38,858 nucleotides of DNA from Candidatus Vogelbacteria bacterium (GTDB taxonomy: Bacteria > Patescibacteriota > Minisyncoccia > Phycocordibacterales > XYD1-FULL-46-19), in the NCBI GenBank assembly GCA_016188295.1, contig JACPIA010000008.1, forward strand, positions 1-38,858, read 5' to 3'. Each line of letters starts with the position of its first letter. The first letter of the stretch is position 1. This document shows, piece by piece, positions 14,677 to 25,196 of the stretch. The notes under the pieces are model-generated. The model was not told the origin of the DNA, made no database searches, and was given only the letters and a program-made list of their open reading frames with translations. The position numbers and the translations under genes are program-made.

Positions 14677-16092
14677 ATGGAGCGGACATATATTAAAGAT
14701 TTAAAGAATAAAGTGGGAGAGGATGTCCTAATTAAGGGCTGGGTGGATATCCGGCGGGACCAGGGTAAAATGATTTTTTTTGATTTCCGTGATATGAGCG
14801 GCAAGGTACAGGGGGTGGTTTTACCTCCGCCAGCTGGCGGGCAGGACACACTAGATACAGCTAAAGAGATCCGCTCCGAGTGGGTCTTGGCCGTGACCGG
14901 TAAAGTTAACGCCCGCCCAGAGAAGAATGTAAAAGTTGATGTTTTAAATGGCGACATCGAGCTCGAGATTCTCAAAATAGAAGTTTTAAACAAAGCCGAG
15001 ACCCCACCGTTTGAACTTAACGATAATACTTTTGGAATTAATGAGGAGGTCCGACTTAAATACCGTTATTTAGATTTGCGTTCGACTCGAATGCAACATA
15101 ATATCCGCTTCCGCTATAAATTAATTAAACATGTCCGCGATGAGCTTAATGAACGTGGTTTTATTGAAGTGGAGACCCCGATTTTAACCAAATCAACCCC
15201 AGAAGGAGCACGCGACTACGTGGTGCCATCACGTTTGTACCCCGGCAATTTTTACGCTTTACCACAAGCGCCACAACAATACAAACAACTCTTAATGGTA
15301 GCGGGAGTAGAAAAATACTTCCAAATTGCGCGCTGTTTCCGTGATGAGGACACTCGTGGTGATCGGCAGCCGGAGTTTACTCAACTGGATATGGAGCTTT
15401 CGTTTGTGGAGCGGGAGGATGTAATGCGCGTTAACGAGGAGCTCTTAATCTCGGTGGTCAAAACTTTAGCGCCAGAAAAAAAGATCCAACAAATCCCATT
15501 TCCACGTTTTACTTATAAAGAAGCGATGGAGAAATACAGCACCGATCGGCCTGATTTGCGCGAGGACAAAACTGATCCTAATTTACTCGCTTTTTGTTGG
15601 GTCATTGACTTCCCATTTTTTGAAAAAGCCGACTATTCGACAGGCTCAGGATGGACTTTTACTCACAACCCGTTCTCGCGCGCGCTACCAGAGCATGAGA
15701 AGTGGTTAAAAAATAAAGAAAATATCGATGAAATAATTACCACTCAATATGACGTGATTCTAAATGGTTTTGAGATTGGTGGTGGTAGTATCCGTAACCA
15801 CAATCCCGAGCTACTTAAAGCGGTGTTAGAGATTATCGGCTTTACCCCCGAACAAATGGAAGCTAATTTTGGCCACCTACTTAAGGCATTTACTTTTGGC
15901 ACTCCGCCCCACGGCGGCATTGCTTGGGGCTTGGATCGTTTTGTCGCTTTACTCTTAAATGAGCCCAACATTCGTGAAGTAATTCCCTTTGCCAAGACCG
16001 GCGAAGGTAGAGATTTGATGATGGATTCACCAGCTCCGATCTCCGAAACTCAATCTAAAGAATTACATATTAAATCCACTGATGGAAAATAG
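14677..16092 (+). CDS. aspS: Aspartyl-tRNA synthetase (bacterial or Asp/Asn type not determined)
   Basis: YRYLDLRSTRMQ, FIEVETPILTKSTPEGARDYVVPSR, QLDMELSF, GIAWGLDRFVALL. Confidence 0.95.
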   Translation: MERTYIKDLKNKVGEDVLIKGWVDIRRDQGKMIFFDFRDMSGKVQGVVLPPPAGGQDTLDTAKEIRSEWVLAVTGKVNARPEKNVKVDVLNGDIELEILKIEVLNKAETPPFELNDNTFGINEEVRLKYRYLDLRSTRMQHNIRFRYKLIKHVRDELNERGFIEVETPILTKSTPEGARDYVVPSRLYPGNFYALPQAPQQYKQLLMVAGVEKYFQIARCFRDEDTRGDRQPEFTQLDMELSFVEREDVMRVNEELLISVVKTLAPEKKIQQIPFPRFTYKEAMEKYSTDRPDLREDKTDPNLLAFCWVIDFPFFEKADYSTGSGWTFTHNPFSRALPEHEKWLKNKENIDEIITTQYDVILNGFEIGGGSIRNHNPELLKAVLEIIGFTPEQMEANFGHLLKAFTFGTPPHGGIAWGLDRFVALLLNEPNIREVIPFAKTGEGRDLMMDSPAPISETQSKELHIKSTDGK

Positions 16093-16816
16093 TTTTAAAG
16101 TCAAAGCGGGGGAGTTTGAGGGGCCGTTGGAGCTCCTGCTTGATTTGGTGGAAAAGCGCAGACTACATATTAGCCAAGTGTCACTCGCTCAAGTAGCCGA
16201 TGATTACGTCGCGCACTTAAAATCAAATAGTAAAATCCCGATGGGCGAAATGGCTAATTTTATTTTAGTCGCTTCGACTTTGATGTTTATTAAATCATTG
16301 TCGTTATTACCAAACTTGTCACTAACCGAGGAGGAAAAAGGCGATATCGCCGACTTAGAGCGCCGACTTAGACTTTACGAGCAAATACGCCACTTGTCGG
16401 TGGGCATTAAAGAGCGTTTTGGCGCGAGCCCCAATTTTACCCAAGTAGTATCTCCGGCACGGGAAATTATTTTTGCTCCCAGTAATCAAATCTCTTTAGC
16501 TAATTTATTGACTACCGCTAAATCGCTAATTGCCACTTTACCTAAAGTAGAGCATTTGCCGCAAGTGGTGGTTAAAAAAATGATTAGTTTGGAGGAGGCG
16601 ATTATAGACTTGAGTCAGCGAGTAAGTCAAGCCTTAAAATTAAAATTTAGTGATTATATCGGTGGGAACAAAGTGGAGCGCGTCAATGTGATTGTCAGCT
16701 TCCTTGGGATGCTGGAACTAGTCAAACAAGGTGTCGTGGACGTCAAACAAGAGCTCAACTTTGCCGAGATTGAGTTGGAAACGCGCTCAACCAAAGTACC
16801 GCGCTACGATCTTTAA
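16082..16816 (+). CDS. scpA: Segregation and condensation protein A
   Basis: FEGPLELLLDLVEKRRLHISQVSLAQVADDYVAHL. Confidence 0.92.
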   Translation: MENSFKVKAGEFEGPLELLLDLVEKRRLHISQVSLAQVADDYVAHLKSNSKIPMGEMANFILVASTLMFIKSLSLLPNLSLTEEEKGDIADLERRLRLYEQIRHLSVGIKERFGASPNFTQVVSPAREIIFAPSNQISLANLLTTAKSLIATLPKVEHLPQVVVKKMISLEEAIIDLSQRVSQALKLKFSDYIGGNKVERVNVIVSFLGMLELVKQGVVDVKQELNFAEIELETRSTKVPRYDL

Positions 16817-16839
16817 AACATCTTTGGTATACTGGCAAT

Positions 16840-17367
16840 ATGTCGTTATCAGCCTTAATTGAGGCTCTATTATTTTGGCGCGCTGAGCCTTGGTCACTCA
16901 AGGACTTAGCCAAAGCCACCGACGCCAATCTTGAGGCCGTAAATGAGGCTTTAGAGGTTCTCCATGTCTCCTTGGCAGGCCGAGGATTAGTGTTGGTCCG
17001 TAAGGAGGGCGAGGTACAGTTAGCCACTGCTCCTGATGCTAGTGAGAAGATTAGTCAATTAGCTAAAGAAGAGTTAACTCAAGAATTAAGCAAGGCCAGT
17101 TTAGAAACACTAACCATTATTTTGTATCGCGGCCCAATCTCGCGCTCGGACATTGATTATATCCGTGGAGTTAACTCCAGCTTCACCCTTCGTCATCTAA
17201 TGATCCGCAGTTTAATTGAGCGTATCGCTAATCCAAATGATGCTCGCACTTTTTTATATCAAACTACTTTTGATACTTTAAATCATTTAGGAGTAACTAA
17301 ATTAGCGGAACTACCCGAGTACGAGGCGACTAAAAATAATTTAGAGCCGCCAGCTTCATCCTCATGA
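16840..17367 (+). CDS. scpB: Segregation and condensation protein B
   Basis: LIEALLFWRAEPWSLKDLAKATD, LETLTIILYRGPISRSDIDYIRGVNS. Confidence 0.92.
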   Translation: MSLSALIEALLFWRAEPWSLKDLAKATDANLEAVNEALEVLHVSLAGRGLVLVRKEGEVQLATAPDASEKISQLAKEELTQELSKASLETLTIILYRGPISRSDIDYIRGVNSSFTLRHLMIRSLIERIANPNDARTFLYQTTFDTLNHLGVTKLAELPEYEATKNNLEPPASSS

Positions 17368-18242
17368 CTTTACCCGCTTTCCCCATTACTAAACTCCGTT
17401 TAGCGCTAATCGGAGGCGTAATCCTCGCTTTACTCGGGCTTGGTTTATTGTACTTGACTGGTTATCAAGCCGAGCACCGCGTGCCGGATGGGCCAACCAT
17501 CGTCGTCGCTAATCCATTTGACGCGGTTTATTTAGAGGCTAAAGCTGCAGTTGTTTACGACGTCGAGACTGGTCAAGTAGTTTACTCCTTAAATGCCGGC
17601 CAACCTTTCCCTCTCGCCTCGATTACTAAAGTGATGACCGCTTTAGTGGCAAGTAATATGTTAGCACCAGAGTCTAAAATAACATTAGGTAGAGAGCAAT
17701 GGTCATTTAAAAATTTACTCGATTTTACTTTAATCACTTCATCCAACGAAAGTGCTCAGGCTTTGGCTAACGCCAGCGAGCAAGAGAGTGGTGAGCAATT
17801 TGTTTCAGCGATGAATTTAATGACCACTAAATTAGGTTTAAGCAGTATGAGCTTTGCTAATCCGACTGGCCTTGATGTCGCCCCTGGTCAAGCTGGTGCT
17901 TATGGCTCGGCTAGTGATGTCGCTAAATTATTTACTCATATCGTAAGCACTAAACCAGAGTTGTTGGCGAGTACGCGTCTGTCGAGTACTAATGTGGCAT
18001 CAGTAGGCGCCTCCCACTTAGCAATCAACACCAACAAAGTAGCTGGGATACTGCCCGGTCTAATTGCCTCTAAAACTGGCTTCACTGACTTGGCGGACGG
18101 TAACTTAGCCGTGATAGTAGATCGTGGGCTTCGCCAGCCAATTGTGATTGTAGTTTTGTCCTCGAGCCAAGACGGCCGCTTTAATGATGTTCTTAAATTA
18201 AATAAGGCAACATTGGCTTATTTTGCCGAACCAGCCCATTAA
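17364..18242 (+). CDS. D-alanyl-D-alanine carboxypeptidase (S11)
   Basis: PLASITKVMTALVA (SxxK), SSNESAQALA (SxN), ASKTGFTDLADGN (KTG). Confidence 0.92.
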   Translation: MTLPAFPITKLRLALIGGVILALLGLGLLYLTGYQAEHRVPDGPTIVVANPFDAVYLEAKAAVVYDVETGQVVYSLNAGQPFPLASITKVMTALVASNMLAPESKITLGREQWSFKNLLDFTLITSSNESAQALANASEQESGEQFVSAMNLMTTKLGLSSMSFANPTGLDVAPGQAGAYGSASDVAKLFTHIVSTKPELLASTRLSSTNVASVGASHLAINTNKVAGILPGLIASKTGFTDLADGNLAVIVDRGLRQPIVIVVLSSSQDGRFNDVLKLNKATLAYFAEPAH

Positions 18243-18257
18243 CCGTATAATATCCTT

Positions 18258-19313
18258 ATGTTTTTAAGTGTTTTTAAAGTCTTAGCACCCACCGCCTTGG
18301 CCTTTTTTATTGGTATGACTTTAACGCCATTTTTGACCCATTATCTTTACACTTATAAATTATGGAAGAAGAAATCAGGCAAAGTTGATCTCGAAGGTCG
18401 CGACACGCCTATTTTTAATGAACTCCATAAGAATAAAGAAGTCGGTACGCCACGGATGGGCGGAGTTATTATTTGGGTCAGCACCCTAATTACCGTCATT
18501 TTATTTTGGTTGTTTGATATTTTATGGCCGAGTAATTTAAGCACTAAATTGAATTTTTTAAGTCGAGAGCAGACTTGGCTACCCATTTTTACTTTGTTGG
18601 TTGGCTCGGTAGTTGGCCTGATTGATGACTTATATCAAGTCCTCGGTAGAGACTTGGGCAATAGGGGATTAGCTTTTCGTAAACGCTTACTGGTTGTTGT
18701 TTTACTAGGCTTGGTCGGTGGTTGGTGGTTTTATGTCAAATTAGGTGTCACCAGTATTTTTGTGCCGGGAGTAGGAGCAATTTTTATCGGTTGGTGGCTT
18801 GTGCCACTTTTTATTATGGTAATGATTGCCTTGTTTTCGAGTGGCGTTATTGATGGTTTGGATGGTTTAGCCGGCGGGATTATGACTATTATTTTTGTGG
18901 CCTATGCTGGTATCTCTTTTTTTAATAATCAAATCGACTTGGCGGCACTATGTGGAGTAGTTGCCGGCGGTACCTTGGCCTTTTTATGGTTTAATATTCC
19001 ACCAGCCCGCTTTTACATGTCCGAGACGGGTATTTTAGGCTTAACTACTACCTTAACAGTGGTTGCTTTTTTAACTGACTCAGTGATCTTTTTGCCGATT
19101 ATCGCTTTACCATTGGTTGCCACTTCCTTATCAGTAATCATCCAACTAGCCTCTAAAAAATTGCGTGGCGGTAAAAAAGTATTTTTGGTAGCTCCATTAC
19201 ATCATCACTTTGAAGCGATTGGCTGGCCGGCTACTAAAGTGGTGATGCGCTATTGGATCATTGGCGTGATAGCCGCCATTTTAGGCATGATTTTAGTGTT
19301 ATTACGCGTTTAA
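18258..19313 (+). CDS. mraY: Phospho-N-acetylmuramoyl-pentapeptide transferase
   Basis: GTPRMGGVIIW, DDLYQV, DGLDGLAGG, PLHHHFEAIGW. Confidence 0.95.
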   Translation: MFLSVFKVLAPTALAFFIGMTLTPFLTHYLYTYKLWKKKSGKVDLEGRDTPIFNELHKNKEVGTPRMGGVIIWVSTLITVILFWLFDILWPSNLSTKLNFLSREQTWLPIFTLLVGSVVGLIDDLYQVLGRDLGNRGLAFRKRLLVVVLLGLVGGWWFYVKLGVTSIFVPGVGAIFIGWWLVPLFIMVMIALFSSGVIDGLDGLAGGIMTIIFVAYAGISFFNNQIDLAALCGVVAGGTLAFLWFNIPPARFYMSETGILGLTTTLTVVAFLTDSVIFLPIIALPLVATSLSVIIQLASKKLRGGKKVFLVAPLHHHFEAIGWPATKVVMRYWIIGVIAAILGMILVLLRV

Positions 19314-19315
19314 AT

Positions 19316-20407
19316 ATGAAGTTACGTAAACCTGATCGTTTTTTGTGGATTTTACTGCTGATTTTGATTACTACTGGTTTTTTTATTTTTGCTTCCGCTT
19401 CGCTTGGTTTGGTTGGCCGCTCAGGTCAGGCTAGTTTTTATTATATCGCCCTCAAACAAGCTTTAATTTTATTAACTGGAGTGGTGGGAATGATTGCCTT
19501 GTCTAATGTCCCGTACAAATGGTGGCGCCAATACGCTATTTACATTGCTTTAGGGGCTTTGATGGTTACTTGTTTAGTTTTTATTGATCAATTAAATTTT
19601 ACCGCTGGTGGCGCTCGCCGATGGATTAATTTAGGCCCATTGACCTTTCAACCGGCTGAGTTTTTAAAAATCGCGATTATCATCTACTTGGCTGCCTGGA
19701 TGGCCACCGCCAAAGAGGCTATCCAAACGTGGACAGGCGGTTTTTTACCCTTTTTAGGTATTTTAGTCATACCAGCCACAATATTATATTTACAGCCGAA
19801 CAATAGCAGTATTGCCATTATTGCGATAGCCGCCTTTGCGATGTACTGGGTAGCCGGCGCTCCATGGAAGCAAATCATCGCCTTTGGTTTGCTTGGGGTT
19901 TTAGGCTTGGGATTAATTATTAGTGCTCGGCCCTATGTTAAAGAGCGGGTCTTAACTTTTTTAGATACTAATCGCGATACTCAAGGTTCGTCATGGCAAA
20001 TCAATCAATCGTTAATCGCTGTTGGCTCTGGCCACTTGACCGGTCGCGGTTTTGGCCAAAGCGTCCAAAAATTTAATTATTTGCCCGAGCCGATGGGTGA
20101 TTCCATTTACGCTGTCGCCGCCGAGGAGTTTGGTTTCGTCGGAGCAGTTACTTTAGTGATTATCTTTTTACTCTTAGCCTTATGGGGTTTAAAAATCGCT
20201 TCTCGAATTAATGATTCCTTTGGTAGACTGTTGGCGGTCGGTATTGTTATACTGATAACCAGTCAATCGTTTATTAATATTAGCGCGATGTTAGGTCTAG
20301 TTCCATTGACCGGTGTACCACTACTGTTTGTTAGTCAAGGTGGTACCGCCTTGCTAGTTGCTTTATTGGAAGCCGGACTATTGCTTAATCTATCGCGTTA
20401 TCAATAA
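19316..20407 (+). CDS. ftsW: FtsW/RodA/SpoVE family glycosyltransferase
   Basis: GGARRWINLGPLTFQPAEFLKIA, GSGHLTGRGFGQSVQKFNYLPEPMGDSIYAVAAEEFGF; ATG 19316 preferred over track start 19253. Confidence 0.93.
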   Translation: MKLRKPDRFLWILLLILITTGFFIFASASLGLVGRSGQASFYYIALKQALILLTGVVGMIALSNVPYKWWRQYAIYIALGALMVTCLVFIDQLNFTAGGARRWINLGPLTFQPAEFLKIAIIIYLAAWMATAKEAIQTWTGGFLPFLGILVIPATILYLQPNNSSIAIIAIAAFAMYWVAGAPWKQIIAFGLLGVLGLGLIISARPYVKERVLTFLDTNRDTQGSSWQINQSLIAVGSGHLTGRGFGQSVQKFNYLPEPMGDSIYAVAAEEFGFVGAVTLVIIFLLLALWGLKIASRINDSFGRLLAVGIVILITSQSFINISAMLGLVPLTGVPLLFVSQGGTALLVALLEAGLLLNLSRYQ

Positions 20408-20413
20408 TTGTTC

Positions 20414-21538
20414 ATGAAAATTGTTTTAACCGGAGGTGGCACAGGCGGTCATTTTTATCCGCTAATTGCCGTCTCTCAAGCCCTTTATCGTTTAGCCGAT
20501 CAACAAAAACTAGTTGATGTGGCAATTTGGTATTTAGCACCCGAGCCCTACAACCCTCGCGCTTTATTTGAGGAACATATTACTTTCATTCCGATTAGTG
20601 CTGGTAAAATGCGCCGCTATTTTTCGATCCATAATTTTATTGATGTTTTTAAAACTCTGTTTGGGATGATTCAAGCCTTGTGGCAGTTATTTTTTATTTT
20701 TCCTGATGTCGTTTTAAGTAAAGGCGGTTATGCTAGTGTCCCCACCGTCTGGGCAGCGCGCATTTTAGGGATACCAATTGTCATCCACGAGTCCGACTCT
20801 AAACCCGGCCGGGCTAATTTGTGGGCGGGTAGATTTGCCACTAAAATTGCGGTGTCTTACGCCGAGGCGGCAAGCTATTTCCCCGCTGGCAAAGTAGCAA
20901 TAACTGGTAATCCCATCCGAGCCGAGATCATCAATCCAATTACCAATGGCGCTCACGAGTATTTAAAATTAGAGCCAAACTTACCGATTATTTTAGTGAT
21001 CGGTGGTTCGCAAGGGGCCACTCGGATCAATGATGCTTTTTTAGATTTGGCACCGGAATTAATTAAATCTTATCAAATTATTCACCAAGTCGGTAAAACT
21101 AATTTAAGCGAGGTGAATAAACGGATTTCTTATTTGCTAGCTGACTCACCTGACCGTGAGCGTTATCGAGTATTTGATTACTTAAATGAGACCGCCTTAC
21201 GCATGACCGCGGGCGTAACTGATTTAGTGGTCTCCCGTTCGGGCTCAGCTGTCTTTGAGTTTGCAGTCTGGGGAGTACCAGCTATTTTAGTGCCGATTCC
21301 GGAGAGTATTAGCCACGATCAACGCAGTAATGCATTTATGTACGCCCGGACTGGTGCGGCGGCGGTGATTGAGGAAAATAATTTAACTAAATCAGTCTTA
21401 AGTTCGGAAATTAATCGGATTATTAGTAATCGGGAATTACGCGCTAAAATGAGCGAGGCAGCCAAAGCCTTTGCTAAACCCGAGGCCGCGGCTACTATTG
21501 CCCAAGCTTTAATTGATTTAGCCGCCACTCATGAGTAA
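20414..21538 (+). CDS. murG: UDP-GlcNAc:lipid I GlcNAc transferase
   Basis: MKIVLTGGGTGGHFYPLIAV, HESDSKPGRANLWAGRFA, VIGGSQGATRIN. Confidence 0.95.
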   Translation: MKIVLTGGGTGGHFYPLIAVSQALYRLADQQKLVDVAIWYLAPEPYNPRALFEEHITFIPISAGKMRRYFSIHNFIDVFKTLFGMIQALWQLFFIFPDVVLSKGGYASVPTVWAARILGIPIVIHESDSKPGRANLWAGRFATKIAVSYAEAASYFPAGKVAITGNPIRAEIINPITNGAHEYLKLEPNLPIILVIGGSQGATRINDAFLDLAPELIKSYQIIHQVGKTNLSEVNKRISYLLADSPDRERYRVFDYLNETALRMTAGVTDLVVSRSGSAVFEFAVWGVPAILVPIPESISHDQRSNAFMYARTGAAAVIEENNLTKSVLSSEINRIISNRELRAKMSEAAKAFAKPEAAATIAQALIDLAATHE

Positions 21539-22838
21539 TACCTCTAAAATTATTACCCGTTTTGCCCCCAGCCCCACTGGCTTATTACATTTAGGTAATT
21601 ACCGCACCGCTTTATTTAATTATCTGTATGCTAAAAAAATGGGTGGCCAATTTTTACTTCGCGTAGAGGACACCGATCGCGAGCGCTCCAAACCAGAGTT
21701 TGAGCAAAACATCTTAGACAGTTTAGCCTGGTTGGGATTGGAGTATGACCGGATTTCCAAACAATCCGAAAATGTAGACAAACATACTGATTATTTACAA
21801 AAATTAATTGCCAGTGGCCGCGCCTATCATTCTAAAGAAGAGGTTAAGGAAGCGGGCCAACGAGCGGAAGTAATTAGGTTTAAAAATCCTAATCGGGCAG
21901 TCACTTTTATTGATTTAATCCGCGGTGAGGTTAGTTTTGATACCACCGACTTGGGCGACTTTGTGATTGCTAAAAGTGAGACCGAACCTCTCTTTCACCT
22001 CGCGGTCGTGGTTGATGACTTTGAGTCAAGTATCACCCATATTATCCGCGGTGAGGACCATATCTCTAATACTCCGCGCCATATTTTGCTCCAGGAGGCG
22101 ATTGGAGCACCGACACCTATTTATGCTCATTTGCCGTTAGTGCTCGCTCCGGATCGTAGTAAATTATCTAAACGTCACGGCGCTCTGCCAATTACAGACT
22201 ACCGTGATGCTGGCTTTTTGCCAGAGGCGATTATCAACTTTATGGCCCTACTCGGTTGGTCACCCCAACACGGGGAGGGGACTAATGAGGAGATTTTTAA
22301 CCTAACCGAATTAATTGAGCGCTTTGATTTGAGTGCAGTAGGAAAGAGTGGTGCCATTTTTAACATTGAGAAATTAGCCTGGCTTAATAAAACCTATTTA
22401 GCTAAATTAACACTAGAAGAAAAATTAACTTATGTCACCAAAGTACTACCTAGTTTAGACCAAACTGTTTTAACTAAAATTACGCCGCTTATTTTAGATC
22501 GCGCTAGTAATTTTGAAGATATTAAAAAAATGAAGGAAGCAGGGGAGTTAGCCTACTTTTTTGAGTCCCCTAAGCCGAACAAAGATTTATTAAAAAATAC
22601 AGCTCACCTAGTTAAAGTAAGTGAATTATTAGGGGCGCTACCCCAAGCGGACTGGACCATTGAGAGTATTAAAAATAGTGTTTGGGATTTTGCCACTGAA
22701 GTAGGCCGAGCCGAGGTCTTGTGGCCAATGCGGGTGGCCCTCTCCGGCCAGGCTAAATCAGCCGATCCCTTTACTATTGCCGCCATTATCGGCCAAGAAG
22801 AAACCCTCGCGCGTTTAACTTATGCGCAAAACTTGTAG
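21531..22838 (+). CDS. gltX: Glutamyl-tRNA synthetase
   Basis: TRFAPSPTGLLHLGNYRTALFNYLYAKK, SKLSKRHGA. Confidence 0.96.
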   Translation: MSNTSKIITRFAPSPTGLLHLGNYRTALFNYLYAKKMGGQFLLRVEDTDRERSKPEFEQNILDSLAWLGLEYDRISKQSENVDKHTDYLQKLIASGRAYHSKEEVKEAGQRAEVIRFKNPNRAVTFIDLIRGEVSFDTTDLGDFVIAKSETEPLFHLAVVVDDFESSITHIIRGEDHISNTPRHILLQEAIGAPTPIYAHLPLVLAPDRSKLSKRHGALPITDYRDAGFLPEAIINFMALLGWSPQHGEGTNEEIFNLTELIERFDLSAVGKSGAIFNIEKLAWLNKTYLAKLTLEEKLTYVTKVLPSLDQTVLTKITPLILDRASNFEDIKKMKEAGELAYFFESPKPNKDLLKNTAHLVKVSELLGALPQADWTIESIKNSVWDFATEVGRAEVLWPMRVALSGQAKSADPFTIAAIIGQEETLARLTYAQNL

Positions 22839-24093
22839 TCTTATCATAATTGTTCTCTTGTTTATTGGGGTAGGGAGTTGGACCGAAGCCGCTACCGAAG
22901 CGGAGCTGACGACAACTATTAGCACCAAACAAGCCGAGATCACCAAATTAGAAGCTGATATTAAAGCCTTTCAATCTAGTATTGCTGAGACCCAAAAAAA
23001 GGCCGGTAGTCTCCAAGATGAGATTAAAGAAATTGATTTGACGCGCCAAAAATTGACTAAAGATATTACTCTCACTCAAAAAAAGATTGATGCCTCCCGT
23101 CTCACTCTTCAAAAACTACGACTAGATATAGCAGACAAGTCAAGTGATCTAGCTCGAATTAAAGAGGCAACCAAAGTCAGCTTGCGCCAAGTCCAAGAGC
23201 TAGACACTTTAACCCCTCTAGTTTTTTTACTTAGCGGCCAGAGCTGGTCGGAAGTTTGGATCGATATTGCTCATTTGGGTAAATTATCTAACCAACTAAT
23301 TACTTATAGCCAAACTATTATCGCTTATAAAAACGACTTAGAGTATAAGGAAAATGCTACCAAAGTGGAGGCTAGTCATTTGACGACCTTAGGCTCGCAA
23401 TTGACTGATCAAAAAAGTCTGGCGGATACCACTAAAAAAGCCAAGGACACTCTACTAACCAACACTAAAAATCAACAAAGTACTTATCAATTACTTTTAG
23501 CCGACCGATTACTAAAAAAACAAAAAGTGGAGAGTGAAATCGCTCAAGCCGAGGCCGCCTTGCGCACCATTATTGATCCATCAAAATTACCCTCGACTGG
23601 CAAGGGAATTTTAGCTTGGCCGGTCACGCCAGTAATTATTACTCAATATTTTGGTAATACTGCTTTTGCCTCCCAAAATTCCCAAGTCTATAACGGCAAA
23701 GGCCATAATGGTATTGATTTGGGTGTACCAGTAGGTACAGCGGTCGGCGCCGCGGCTGAAGGGGTGGTCACTGGTACTGGCAACACTGATCTCACTTGTG
23801 CTGGTGCCTCCTACGGCCGTTGGGTGCTGATCAAGCACTTTAATGGCCTCTCAACCCTCTATGCCCACTTGTCGTTAATTAAGGTCGCCGAAGGGGAGTC
23901 CGTCAGCCGAGGTGGGCTCTTGGGCTATAGTGGTAATACCGGCTATTCCACCGGGCCTCACCTCCACTTCTCTTTATTTGCCAGCCAGGGAGTCTCGGTC
24001 GGTTCGCTCCAAAGTAAGGTGTCTGGCTGTGGGGTTTATCGTTTACCATTAGCCTCCTATAATAGTTATCTTAATCCACTGTCTTATTTGTAG
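22822..24093 (+). CDS. Coiled-coil M23 peptidase (EnvC-like)
   Basis: Signal peptide, coiled coil, GHNGIDLGVPVGTAVGAAAEG, TGPHLHFSLF. Confidence 0.92.
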   Translation: MRKTCSLIIIVLLFIGVGSWTEAATEAELTTTISTKQAEITKLEADIKAFQSSIAETQKKAGSLQDEIKEIDLTRQKLTKDITLTQKKIDASRLTLQKLRLDIADKSSDLARIKEATKVSLRQVQELDTLTPLVFLLSGQSWSEVWIDIAHLGKLSNQLITYSQTIIAYKNDLEYKENATKVEASHLTTLGSQLTDQKSLADTTKKAKDTLLTNTKNQQSTYQLLLADRLLKKQKVESEIAQAEAALRTIIDPSKLPSTGKGILAWPVTPVIITQYFGNTAFASQNSQVYNGKGHNGIDLGVPVGTAVGAAAEGVVTGTGNTDLTCAGASYGRWVLIKHFNGLSTLYAHLSLIKVAEGESVSRGGLLGYSGNTGYSTGPHLHFSLFASQGVSVGSLQSKVSGCGVYRLPLASYNSYLNPLSYL

Positions 24094-24129
24094 GCGGTCA
24101 AAAGACGAGTTATAATTAAATTAGTATTT

Positions 24130-24426
24130 ATGAACCAACGCGGTTTTATTAAATGGATTATTGTTGTCGTAGTTGGTATTTTTATTTTAACTTTATTGCG
24201 TGTCGACATTCGGGGCATTGTGAACTCGGACATTGGTCAATCTAATTTTAATTACTTATGGGAATTAATTAACGGAGCTTGGGATTGGCTGGTTTGGTTT
24301 TGGGGAGCCTACCTCCGCGAACCCTTTTGGTTGATCGTAAACGCCCTCCAACTACCCCGTTTATGGGAAGTATTTAAAGATAGTATTGCCCGTGGTATTC
24401 CCACCATAAGCGCTACTGGCAATTAG
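24130..24426 (+). CDS. Small membrane protein
   Basis: N-terminal TM WIIVVVVGIFILTLL, Trp-rich; 98 aa. Confidence 0.6.
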   Translation: MNQRGFIKWIIVVVVGIFILTLLRVDIRGIVNSDIGQSNFNYLWELINGAWDWLVWFWGAYLREPFWLIVNALQLPRLWEVFKDSIARGIPTISATGN

Positions 24427-24564
24427 GCTAATATGACTCAACTAGGCCGTATTTAGTCAAATCAAATTGACTTTTAAACCCCGTTATGCTAGGCTCAACT
24501 TAGTATCAAGTATTTTGTCTAAATGGTTGACTTGATACTCTCAAATTAACTTTAATTCTTCGGT

Positions 24565-24597
24565 AAAGACTAAGGTGCTATGCCTTAGTCTTTATTG
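24565..24597 (+). terminator. Hairpin terminator
   Basis: AAAGACTAAGG...CCTTAGTCTTT then ATT. Confidence 0.6.
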
Positions 24598-24659
24598 GTT
24601 CTAAATTTATTCTTACATTTACCCAATTAGGTTTAGCTGGCCTCATTGCCTTTACCGGA

Positions 24660-25037
24660 ATGACTGGCCCGATACTTAATAGTATTGGTTCAGATGCTGC
24701 GACCTCAACGATTACTCAAGTGATTAAACAGATTGCTGTTGATCAAAAAGTTGATTCTGCACCCCTGCTCGCGATTGCTCGCTGTGAGAGTCAGTACCGG
24801 CAATATGATCAGAACGGCGACGTCTTACGTGGTAAGCATAATGCTCGAGACGTGGGTATATTCCAAATTAATGAGCGGTTCCATTTGGAGCAAAGCCAAA
24901 AACTTGGCTTTGACATTTATACCGCTGAAGGAAATATCCGTTATGCCATCTGGTTGAGTGAAAAAGAGGGTATCGGTCATTGGAGTGCCTCTAAACCCTG
25001 CTGGGGGAAAGTGGTTAGCCAAATCGCCATACGATAA
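24660..25037 (+). CDS. Lysozyme-like/transglycosylase SLT-type protein
   Basis: LLAIARCESQYRQYDQNG...DVGIFQINERFH; hydrophobic in-frame sequence precedes the ATG, so the start is uncertain. Confidence 0.75.
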   Translation: MTGPILNSIGSDAATSTITQVIKQIAVDQKVDSAPLLAIARCESQYRQYDQNGDVLRGKHNARDVGIFQINERFHLEQSQKLGFDIYTAEGNIRYAIWLSEKEGIGHWSASKPCWGKVVSQIAIR

Positions 25038-25044
25038 TTAATTC

Positions 25045-25076
25045 AAAAACACCCCGGAATAAACCGGGGTGTTTTT
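25045..25076 (+). terminator. Intrinsic terminator
   Basis: AACACCCCGG-AATAAA-CCGGGGTGTT then TTT. Confidence 0.85.
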
Positions 25077-25196
25077 GTTTGTCCTAGGGGAGGACTTACG
25101 TCGCAAAAGGTATATTGTGCGACGTGCCCTCTCCGCCGGCTGGCAGATTGATTAACCTAATTAAACAATTAATTTTAATTATTTAATTTTAAAAAA

